Source: Lotus japonicus (lineage: Eukaryota; Streptophyta; Magnoliopsida; Fabales; Fabaceae). From it: 64,000 nucleotides of DNA. The DNA lies in the NCBI RefSeq assembly GCF_012489685.1, contig NC_080046.1:25984223-26048222 (forward strand). Reading direction: 5' to 3'. The translations under genes and the position numbers were made by a program. Position 1 is the first letter of the stretch, and the number at the start of each line of letters is the position of its first letter. This document shows positions 44,178 through 53,302 of the stretch, piece after piece. The notes under the pieces were generated by a model. It had not been told where the DNA came from, did no database searches, and saw only the letters and a program-made list of their open reading frames with translations.

Positions 44178-44667
44178 CAAATGTGAGACCCCGATTTCGG
44201 TGGCGTCACTTTAGTAACCTAAAAGAAAATAAAAGCGAAAAAACGTGAATATTTTTTTTCGATCGATAATTGTATTAAATAAATAAAGACTTGTCGAATC
44301 AATGAAACATCGACAGAATATAACCAAGACTAATGTACAATATATATACACACCCCACAGTAACAGCAGCCACGTCACGAGTAACCTCTAGTGACGGGAA
44401 AGTAGTGCCTAACAGCAAATATGTACAACACAAAATATAGAGTCAGTATCCTGATATACAGTCCTCCAACCAGAAAGTAGGTCATCTCAAAACAGTCCGA
44501 AGACCTCCTAATCCGACCAACTCCCTGTGACTCCCGTCAAGAGAACCACACAAAAAGCTATAGGTCGGGGACCTACCCTGCCCCAAAATGAGAAAAAATG
44601 ATGATCAGAGCCACGACGCTACTCCTACCCTAATCCCGACTAGAGGAGTACTACACACCACTCCCAA

Positions 44668-45150
44668 CTACGCGTCACCATGCTCGTCGTCTGAATCTGA
44701 ATCCAAGACGATCACGTCGATGACGACATCGGTCCTCGCAGCGGGTTCCACGGGTACTGTACCCGAACCCAAGACAGCAGCAGCCGCGACGGTGGGTGAG
44801 CTAGACTCAGACGAAGCACCTCCTACAGGCAACTCCTCTGAAGGGTCCTCCTCGTCCTCAGATGAAGGTGGCGGTACCACAACTCCAGGGCCACAATGCA
44901 CGTCTGGTGGTAGGTTGAAGCTAACCGTGTGGCGTCTCAAGACTCCTTGCGTCAGGTTCCCCATTCGGTCCACGTGGTCCTCCCTAATGCGCCCCGTGTA
45001 AATGGCTCGGTGACCTGCGGGGTCGACCACCCACGAGCCCGGGGTGTCTGTATCAAGCAACTCAAATCTGGTCCCCCCCGTAGGGACGACCATCTCGAAC
45101 CAGTCGGACATCGACATCATCTGACAAAAAGGGCATACATAGCCCCCCAT
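44668..45150 (-). CDS. LTR-encoded ORF with conserved domain and SIM-like tail (element 1, 5' LTR)
   Basis: 160 aa from ATG 45150. It reads CPFCQMMSMSDWF, PTGGTRFELL, DPAGHRAIYTGRI, GVLRR and LPPDVHCGPG, then an acidic Ser/Pro/Ala linker and VIDVIVLDSDSDDEHGDA at the C-terminus. The VIVL core next to Asp/Ser repeats is a textbook SUMO-interaction-like pattern. The 3' LTR copy has one stop, so this is the only intact one in element 1, and it is in the 5' LTR, the one that would drive transcription. TTTTTGTCAG/ATG just before the domain could be a splice acceptor. The domain family is unknown to me. Antisense frames here are shadows. Confidence 0.6.
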   Translation of the reverse strand: MGGYVCPFCQMMSMSDWFEMVVPTGGTRFELLDTDTPGSWVVDPAGHRAIYTGRIREDHVDRMGNLTQGVLRRHTVSFNLPPDVHCGPGVVVPPPSSEDEEDPSEELPVGGASSESSSPTVAAAAVLGSGTVPVEPAARTDVVIDVIVLDSDSDDEHGDA

Positions 45151-46689
45151 ACACAGGTAGCACGCGCAAGGGTCAACTCAAAGAATTACATAATAGTACA
45201 TCCAATAGGCAAAAATTAAATAATAGCCACATAGGCTTAATTACGGATGTCAACATTATAGTTGCAAAACTTGTCAAATAGAAATATATAACATTTACTG
45301 GCGTATAACATATCTCAAAACATTAACAGGTAACAAACACAAACAGCAACTATAACCAGCATGAATGGGGCATGAAATGCATATGCAAAGGAACAAGATG
45401 CATTCCGGAGGGATGGACACCAACGAGTCAGCCCTAACACCAGCCACGGTGGGACCATTTCCGCTCGCGTGTCTCTTATACCAAACAAAGTGTAGTCAGA
45501 TCAGCAGTAAACCCGCAGGCCTGCCATTTCCGTCTGCTACCAAGAATCACCGCAGTGTTCTTACATGGAAATCCGGGTCTTATGACCATTTTTGGAATCC
45601 AACGAGGTCCGGCAATCCCACCGTGTATTAACCTCAATGAGTGCATGAATGCAAGTGGTTAGCCAAACAACGTCTCCGACCTCACTCGTCACGTCGTCAC
45701 GTGTTCTAGCTAACTAATTGTCTCTAAAAAGAATACCCTAAAGTAAATGTCGATTCTGCGACAAAAGACAATTAATTATAAAAAGTAACTCATGATGATT
45801 TCTCGAATCATCCGACTCATCTCCATCCGATGGTCAAAATCTGCTCAGCGAGCGAAAAGTACCAATGTACTTGGAAACTTATAGTTCCCGGACTTATCTT
45901 TTAGATAGTGAAATAACAAATCAGCTCATCGAGCGAAAGAGTATCAACATACCCGAAAAATTATCAATTTCTCGGCTTATCCCTTAGATAGCCCAAACAA
46001 CAAATCAACTCATCGAGCGAAAGAGTATTAACATACTCGGAAACTCATTAGTTTCCCCAAAACTTGGACTCGGCGACACTTCTCGTTTTCCAAAAACTAA
46101 TATTCATGTCTTAAGCTCTTAATTGAATTTGTAATCATTAATTAAAGGTTTGGAGGTTGTTTAATGTCTTATGAATTTTTTCTTGTAAAATAATTTTCAT
46201 TTAGTTTTATCTCCAGTCTTATAAGTTTCAAAAGATCCCATGATCCCGAATAATTCCCAGAGAAGGTCTCGATCCATCAAAACAATATCAAGGGTCCGAA
46301 CCTCGGTCCGTCCCATCAACTTCCTCAAATCTCACAGTAAAAGTTGGCGTAACAGCCCGTTATCCTCACTCTGCCGAATAACAGATATATGTGTACTTGC
46401 ATATTCAAACAGTACAATCCAACAGTCATGGCACATATAACAGCACATTGAGGAATAACCATTTAGCACTCAGCATATAGGGCAAATATCACACATCCTA
46501 GATTAACCAGATAGCATTTAGCATGTGATTCAACCTCAACAGCAATCAAGCAATAAAAGATTATCAATTGTCAGCCGTAGCCTCAGAAAACATTTTCCCA
46601 ATCAAACACAATCAAGTGCATAAACAGTAAATCAAGTCGAATTCGTCGACACCTAAATCATTATCTAGTATTCAGTGAGAAACCCTCAC

Positions 46690-46767
46690 CGGTTGGTTTT
46701 CCAGCTTGCTTCTCAAAGTTTTCCTTACAATCTCCCTCTTGAACTTCACAAAGTTCTTCAAACGAAC
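46690..46767 (-). other. 78-bp conserved exon-like segment (element 1, 5' LTR)
   Basis: Same as 37923-38000 with a single visible change (an Ser/Phe-region codon), still open and still bounded by AG and GTGAGG. Confidence 0.6.
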
Positions 46768-49607
46768 CTTAGGACAAATCACAGAAATCAAGCACAAAGA
46801 GTCAGAAATTCAGCAAACAATACGCACTAGGGTTACACGACACATCACAAGCTCCTACGTACGACAATCTAACGCGTTAAGACAAATTTTCGAAAAACCG
46901 AAATTCCCTCCCCCCTTAATGGAGCTCTCGGCCACTTTCCTTAATTAGGGGGGTCGATTTTTCTTCGACCAAACTTGGTTCCTAGGTTATCATGAGCCAT
47001 AACTAAGACGGTTCTAAGCTCAGAAAAATTTTCGGATGAAAAACTGTCGCAGGGGTATTTTGGTCATTATTTTCAGCTCAGAATTTCAAAACTGGATTTT
47101 CAAAAAACAAATTGGATGGGGACGTCAACAACGACGTTTATCACGACTAATCCTACTAGCACGAAGCTAAGTCGTGAATTTTCAGCTTAAAGAACGGAAC
47201 TTTACCCAAAAATGGATTTTTCCAACAGAAATTGATCCCGGCGGCATTTCGTCGACATTCGGCAAAATGTAATCCGCTAAACACGCTCAGGAGCATGCAG
47301 AGAATATGTTTAGACACTGAAATCAGCTTATTTGGACAGTTTTACAAAAAGCTCAAAACTTTGAGCACAGAAAGACATAGATGAAGTCGACAGAAACGAC
47401 GATCAGAAGAGAGATATGGTAATCCTACCTCGAGGTCTTCGATTTGCAACGATCGGTGCAGCAAACGGGCAAGAAACGGCGAAAATCAAAATCCTCCTCC
47501 TCTCTTGGAAGCTCGCGGGTTCAATGGGGGAAATGGGTGAGTTTTTGATTTTTTTTTCATTTTCCCGCTATTTATAGTTTTTGGAAAATTTTGAAAAATG
47601 AAAATTTCGCGATTCCGATTTTTCCTGCGTAATCCTTGGAGAATTCTAAGATAGGTTCTGGCGACAGAATTCCAGAACTCAAAACAGGTTTCTTGGAATT
47701 TAATCAAACGATCAAAAATCGGTGTAAATCGGTTTTACCCGAAAACTACTTTTTGCTGTTGATGTCAGATGAGAAAACTTCGTTCTGAAGAAAGATTAGA
47801 AATAACGAGAGAAATAGGCGAACGCGGGTGGAATCTTCATTTGAAGCTCCGAATAGAAAAAGTCTTCATCGTCCGTAGATTTTAGGGTTTCCAAACTATC
47901 AGGGTTTCGGTTTCGGCAAACTTCCGAGTATTGAAATTTGGCGTTCGTACATTCCAGGGTTTCACATCGAAACGCTTGTTTAGAGACGGTCAAGAGAAGT
48001 TCTATAGCCTCTGTGCTTGACTTGGAGAGGAGGTGTATCTCTTTCCTTTAAGTTAATTCATGCATTTTTAGCATATTTTCTCTTTGTAGAACTTTCTTTT
48101 CTGTTTCATCATGCATAGTAAGTTAGAGTCATTTTGGGGTCTTTACTTCCCTATACTCACATGTTGTTGCCCGCAAGTTTTGCTCTCTAGCTTGTGCTGG
48201 TTTTTGAAAATGTTTTTGTGAATACTTGTGTTGTCTTTTGGGGATGAGTGATTGCATGCTTTGGGGAAGAGAGGAGGAGACTTCGGTCTTCCGAGTGTTT
48301 CTTGAGGATAGAGTTGGTGTGAGTCCATAAGGGTCCATCTTTGACCCTTCACCATAAAATTTCTCAGGAGGATCCTGACTCACTCGTACTTCTTCGTTCT
48401 GTATTAATTTCACTCTTTGCATGCTTTGTGATACTTGCATTATTCTTGAGACTTGTAGGTTTTTGAGCTTCAGAGTTTGTTGGCTTGAACTTTTGTCCCT
48501 AGTTGTCCCTTTTGAGCCTATTGAAGATTTCTTTGTTAGCTAAAATGATTGGGATGGATGATAGGTTGGATTTTGGGGAGTGATGGTCCTTGAATTGTTG
48601 TGGAGCTGAATAATTTGTGAAGTAGTCTCTTGCCCCAAGTGAAAATTATTGAAAAAGAAGAAAAAGAAAAAGAAAAGAACTCCTAATCAAAGTTGGAGTG
48701 CAAAAAAAGAAAAGAAAAGAAAGTTGAGAAAGGGGTCAAGAGACTGGTGCTTGTAAAGTTTGTTGATGAAAGCTCCGGGGTTATGTGATTAGACCACACT
48801 CAATAGTTTTGAAGCCTAGTCTTCCTTAGGGACCAACCACCTTGTACTTCACCAAGCCAACATTTCAACCCTTGTGAAGTCTCATTGAATTTGTGCATGT
48901 TTGATCTCTGTTGCTCTTGAGTGAATGATATCCAGAACCTATGAACTACTTGTGTGCTTAGTGCACTTAATATATATCCCATCCTAGGAATTTTAGATCT
49001 ATATGCTTCTCATGATGGACTCTACACTCTCCTTTATCTAAAAGTTGCATGAAGTGGATTGTTGTGTCTTTCTTTTGGAACCAGTTGTGGTTGCTAAATC
49101 CCCCGGTTTTGTGATAAGTATTCGTTGTTGGGCACTTGTTTTGGGAGCATTTCTTGCGCTTGAGGGCAAGCGAGTGTTGTTTACGCTCGAGGGCGAGCTA
49201 TCGTTGAGTATAGTGGTGTGATGACCCTAGTTTAGTAGTGTTTTTAGGGTCATTTCTTAGTTTGTTTTGAGTCTTTTTGTTGAGTCTCATGTAGTGTTTC
49301 ATGCATTCTCATGCATTTTTATCTTTATTTGTGTTTCTACTTTGTTTTGGTAATTTCATAGTTTTATAGGGACCTTTCATGCATTTTAAGTAAGTTTAAG
49401 ACTTGCATATCTTTTCTACTTGAATTGAGGGTCTTTTGTGCTAATAAACTCTTGGAAATCCTAGATATTTTCCTTGCTTTGTTCCCAAGCAGCTAGGTCT
49501 GAAAACTGATGAAGAAAGAAGGTCAAAAGGCTTGGAAAATTGAAGGGAGGCTTAAAGGGAACTTAAGAAGAAGGTCAAAAGGCTTTCTAGCATGTAGAGA
49601 GCGCTCA

Positions 49608-49786
49608 GGCGCTCGTGTTGAGCGCTTGAGCGCCAATTGGATCGATGTTTACATGATGCTAGAAAGGAATTGGCGCCTGAGCGCTCCTGATTGAGCGCCT
49701 GAGCGCCAATTACCTCCAGAGAGCTTGTTTTGGCTTGGAATTGGCGCTCAGGCGGGCTTAATTGGCGCCTGAGCGCCCAGACTCGA
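49608..49786. promoter_or_regulatory. GCGCCTGAGCGC motif array upstream of the LTR TATA box
   Basis: Nine or so copies, in both orientations, of GCGCTCAGGCGC/GCGCCTGAGCGC half-sites, several extended as AATTGGCGCCTGAGCGC. The array ends about 15 bp before CCTATAAATAGG. It is repeated at 54890-55077. The position suggests a promoter element, but no binding factor is evident. Confidence 0.7.
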
Positions 49787-49796
49787 CCTGTTTGCC

Positions 49797-49804
49797 TATA
49801 AATA
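49797..49804 (+). promoter_or_regulatory. TATA box of the Athila-like 5' LTR
   Basis: TATAAATA within TTGCCTATAAATAGGC; the sister copy is at 55088-55095. Confidence 0.75.
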
Positions 49805-50614
49805 GGCTTTTTTTCATTTCTTTTGTAACTTTTGTCATTTCTATACATTCCTAAATAAGTTAGAAGTAGGGTTAGGCTCTGGAGCTTGAGGAGAAGCATT
49901 CTCCAAGTCCATGTTCCAGGTTTTATCCTTCTTTTCTTGTATGGATTCTATAGCCATGCTTGGCTAAAACCCCTTTTGTTTTGGGTTCTTTGTAAGACTT
50001 TGGATGTTTTAGCTTTCATTCCTTTTCTATTCATGTTGTTCTGAGTAAACCCTTGAATCTCACTCCTATGCTCTATCTCTCAAGCTTGAATGCATGCTAG
50101 CTTTTTACTTTTCTATAATCATAACGATAGTTTGTTATAGAATTGGGACTTGTTGTGAGATTACCTCTTCTATACTTGCTGCTAGGAATAGAGGAAGGGT
50201 TGAGGTTTGTTGGCCTAAATTGCATGCTTAGTGCTTCTAACAAATGTTTAGGTTATCAAGGAATTGAATCTATCTTTTGATTAGAAAGGGTTTTCTTTAC
50301 GAGGCATCGATAGATGACTATCTAGGCTAGAACATCAAGGAGAGACTCAGAATTAATTGAATAGGAAGGTTTGCTAAAACTGAATTTGTTGAGCAAGAAC
50401 CCAAGGCAATTTCATCTCTGTTTTTCAATCGCTTTATTACTTGAGCACTTGTCTTTTTACAAACTTAAGAAACAAACAACCTTTAAAACTGAATTTTACT
50501 TGCTTTTCAACCTTGAACTTGACTCTTAAACTGAATTCACATTCCAATTCCCTGTGGTTGGATAAATTAAAACCCGGAGATATCTGTGCACTTGCAGATT
50601 GACCAACAAGTTTT

Positions 50615-50632
50615 TGGCGCCGTTGCCGGGGA
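50615..50632 (+). other. Athila-type primer-binding site (tRNA-Asp)
   Basis: TGGCGCCGTTGCCGGGGA, complementary to the 3' end of tRNA-Asp, six bases after the LTR. This primer choice is characteristic of Athila/Tat elements. Confidence 0.93.
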
Positions 50633-50768
50633 ATTGTTTGTGGTTTTTGGTTTAAGTTTTTAGTTTGTGGTTTTATTTTTTGCTTTTATCTTTGTCTAGA
50701 ATTGGTGCTACTAATCTTTTTCTGTTTGAGTGTCACACTTTCAGGTTGCTCTCGAGAGAGACACTGTC

Positions 50769-53165
50769 ATGGGTGGCCATATGACGGAGGAGGAGATGCA
50801 AGCCCATATCGAGGCAAGAATCCAAGAGGGGATCACCCTCCGATTATGTGAACAAGAAGTTGAGAATGCCAACCGGTCTCTTCGGGAACTCACTTCGGCT
50901 ACCATGAGTTATGACTATCCCGGGAGCATTGTCTTTCCCGAGGGAGTGGGAAACTTTAAGTTGAGACCGGCATTCATCAACTTGGTGAGCCAAAACCAAT
51001 ATGGTGGAGGTACTTTGGAAGTTCCACATGCTCACATGGAGAGGTTCATCCGGAATTGCAACACTTACCGTGTGAACAATGTTCCGACGGATGCAATTCG
51101 GTTGAGCTTGTTTCCATTTTCTTTGAAGGATGCAGCTGAGGAATGGCTGAATTCACAGCCTCAAGGGAGCTTCACTACTTGGGAAGACTTAGCAGAAAAA
51201 TTCACAACAAGGTTCTTCCCAAGAGCCCTTCTGAGGAAATTGAAAAAAGACATCATGAATTTTGTGCAACCCACTGAAGAAAGTCTCTATGAAGCTTGGG
51301 AGCGCTTCAAGAAGCTATTGAGGAAATGTCCTCAACACAATCTCACCCAAGCTGAATTGGTTGCAACATTTTATGATGGTCTACAGTACTCTTGGAGGTT
51401 TGGCCTAGATGCGGCTTCAAATGGCGAGTTCGATGCTCTTCCCCCACAAGCGGGGTATGACTTAATAGAAAAGATGGCAGCGAGAGCCATGAACTCTGAA
51501 AATGATCGCCAAACCCGAAGGAGTAAGTTTGAAGTGGAAGCTTATGACAAGCTCTTGGCCTCCAACAAGCAACTCACCGAACAAGTGGCGGAGATTCGAA
51601 TGCATATTAAGGAGACCAAGGCTATTGGTTCAAGAATGACTTGTGTGGAGTGCAAGTCTTGTGGTGGACCTCATGTTAGTAACTTGTGTACTGTCAATGC
51701 TGAGAGCAATGAAGCCAAAGCTATAGCTCAAGGAAGCATAGTTCCATCCTCAAATCATGAACCTCTTGTCCAAACACAAGTTGTTGGAAAGGTGAATTGC
51801 AAGAGGAGTTTAGAGGAGCTATTGGAGAGTTGCATCAACCGCATGAACAACAACCATAAGAACCAAGAGGTGGCTATCAAGAACTTGGAGAACCAACTTG
51901 GCCAGCTAGCCAAGCAAATTGCCGAAAGGCCTCAAGTTAAATTTCCTTCCGATACTATCCCCAATCCCGAACAAGAAAATTCTGCTGTTGTTACCACTAG
52001 GAGTGGGAGAGTGTTGCATGAGTTAAAAAAGCAAATTGAGGGAAAAAATGAGGAAATAGTTGAGGAGGAAATGAGTGTTCCTATTAAAACTAGATTGATG
52101 AATGATCCTATTCCTGAGCTTAGCAAAGTTCCATTTCCTAAAGCATTGGCTAAAAAGAATTTGGATAAAAAGTTTTCAAAATTTATGGATGTTTTTAAGA
52201 AACTCCATATTGATATCCCTTTTTCCGATGCTTTAGAACAAATGCCTATCTATGCTAAGTTCATGAAGGACATTTTAAATAAGAGAAGGAAGTTGAGTGA
52301 GGTTGATGAAACTATTATGATGACCGAGGAGTGTAGTGCCATTTTTCAAAGGAAAATGCCTAAGAAGAGAAGGGATCCTGGGAGTTTCACTATCCCAGTG
52401 GAGATTGAGGGGTTAACTGTTGTTGAAGCCTTGTGTGATTTGGGAGCGAGCATCAACTTGATGCCGCTTAACATGTTTAGAAGGCTGAACTTAGGAGAGG
52501 TCACCCCGACCATGCTTTCCTTACAAATGGCGGACCGATCCCTAAAAACACCTTATGGGATCATTGAAGATGTTATGGTGAAGGTGGATAAGTATGTGTT
52601 CCCTGTGGACTTTGTGGTGCTGGACATGGAAGAGGATGCAAAGATTCCTCTCATTCTAGGCCGACCCTTCTTAGCCACTGGTAGGGCTAAAATTGATGTT
52701 GATAAGGGTCAGCTCATTCTCAGAGTTGGTGAGGACAAGGTAAGATTTTCGGTTTTCAATTCTAATTTGCAAACTAACATTAATGATGGTTTTGTTTGTG
52801 ATATGATCAAAAGCTTGTCTAGGTCCTCAAGGGAGACCCCCAAGGTAAGTGAAAAAGATGTTGGGCTTAATCAAGCTCTCATCAAGCTTGTTAGTGAAAA
52901 CAAGTATGGGGGGTCTAAAGATGAGAATTTCCAAGACCACATTGCCCGGTTCACACAAGCTAGTCACCTTGTTAAGATGGAAGGTGTGACAAGTGATGAG
53001 CTCATGATTAAGCTCTTCCCTCACTCCTTGAAGGGGGGAGCAAGGATTTGGTACGATGGTTTAGATGATACCCTCTATTGGGAGGAGTTTTTCCAAAAGT
53101 TTTGTGCAAGGTTCCTACCTTGCTCATGTGGTAAGAAGTGTCATGGTAAGGAATTTCCTTCCTAA
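50769..53165 (+). CDS. Athila-like Gag-protease with a second Gag-like domain
   Basis: 798 aa from ATG 50769; the frame is open from 50730 but has no earlier ATG. Order: Gag capsid-like domain (about residues 60-180: FINLVSQNQYGG, LFPFSLKDAAEEWL, WEDLAEKFTTRFFP), zinc-knuckle-like CKSCGGPHVSNLC (295-307), a coiled/charged linker, aspartic protease with DLGASINLMP (Asp557) and ILGRPFLATGRAKIDV. Where reverse transcriptase should start, residues about 700-785 form another Gag capsid-like domain (IKLVSENKYGG, LFPHSLKGGARIWYDG, WEEFFQKFCARFLP). This second domain is clearly diverged from the first, so it is not a recent internal duplication. The ORF has no stop or frameshift. The protein could form particles and process itself but would need enzymes from another element. 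Confidence 0.88.
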   Translation: MGGHMTEEEMQAHIEARIQEGITLRLCEQEVENANRSLRELTSATMSYDYPGSIVFPEGVGNFKLRPAFINLVSQNQYGGGTLEVPHAHMERFIRNCNTYRVNNVPTDAIRLSLFPFSLKDAAEEWLNSQPQGSFTTWEDLAEKFTTRFFPRALLRKLKKDIMNFVQPTEESLYEAWERFKKLLRKCPQHNLTQAELVATFYDGLQYSWRFGLDAASNGEFDALPPQAGYDLIEKMAARAMNSENDRQTRRSKFEVEAYDKLLASNKQLTEQVAEIRMHIKETKAIGSRMTCVECKSCGGPHVSNLCTVNAESNEAKAIAQGSIVPSSNHEPLVQTQVVGKVNCKRSLEELLESCINRMNNNHKNQEVAIKNLENQLGQLAKQIAERPQVKFPSDTIPNPEQENSAVVTTRSGRVLHELKKQIEGKNEEIVEEEMSVPIKTRLMNDPIPELSKVPFPKALAKKNLDKKFSKFMDVFKKLHIDIPFSDALEQMPIYAKFMKDILNKRRKLSEVDETIMMTEECSAIFQRKMPKKRRDPGSFTIPVEIEGLTVVEALCDLGASINLMPLNMFRRLNLGEVTPTMLSLQMADRSLKTPYGIIEDVMVKVDKYVFPVDFVVLDMEEDAKIPLILGRPFLATGRAKIDVDKGQLILRVGEDKVRFSVFNSNLQTNINDGFVCDMIKSLSRSSRETPKVSEKDVGLNQALIKLVSENKYGGSKDENFQDHIARFTQASHLVKMEGVTSDELMIKLFPHSLKGGARIWYDGLDDTLYWEEFFQKFCARFLPCSCGKKCHGKEFPS

Positions 53166-53302
53166 CATCAAAGGAAGGAGAGTCCACCTAGGACTATAAC
53201 TTAGGGCTGCTTGGGAGACAACCCAAGTCTTGTTTTATTTCGCTTGTTTGTTTGTTGCATTTTGTAGGAGGAGAGAGCATGCAACTCAATAGCGGGAGGC
53301 GG
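53166..53302 (+). other. 3' untranslated region and polypurine tract of the Athila-like element
   Basis: Short spacer with GGCTGCTTGGGAGACAACCC and, directly before the 3' LTR, AGCGGGAGGCGG as the likely plus-strand primer. Confidence 0.7.

Larger units (their letters stand above)
31273..48004 (-). mobile_element. Tekay-like Ty3/gypsy element (element 1)
   Basis: On the minus strand: 5' LTR 48004-44182 (truncated at its outer end by the Athila-like element), primer-binding site 44177-44166, gag-pol 43969-39553, polypurine tract next to 39516 (TTTTTGGAGGGTAGTAA on the minus strand), 3' LTR 39515-31273 (about 4.16 kb after removing the nested solo LTR). The target site is copia gag; the 5 bases before the LTR are CTTGA, but the matching duplication on the other side has been lost. 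The chromodomain-like integrase tail and long LTRs point to the Tekay clade of chromoviruses. The pol is mutated, so the copy is dead. Confidence 0.9.
44182..48004 (-). mobile_element. 5' LTR of Tekay-like element 1, outer end lost
   Basis: Begins TGTGAGACCCCG at 44182 and follows the sister LTR to AGAGAAGTTCTA (48004), where the Athila-like element takes over. About 280 bp of the LTR's outer end, present at 39236-39515 in the sister, are missing here. Confidence 0.92.
48000..50608 (+). mobile_element. 5' LTR of the Athila-like element
   Basis: Starts TTCTATAGCC (boundary ambiguous by a few bases because the flanking LTR also reads GTTCTA) and ends TTGACCAACA. It includes a GC-rich motif array (49608-49786) and a TATA box (49797-49804). 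The open frames inside it occur identically in the other LTR and show no coding character. Confidence 0.9.

Noticed and set aside
48129..48440. A 103-aa minus-strand open frame present twice (also 53432-53743).
   Set aside because: It is repeated only because it lies in both LTRs of the same Athila-like element; no coding features.
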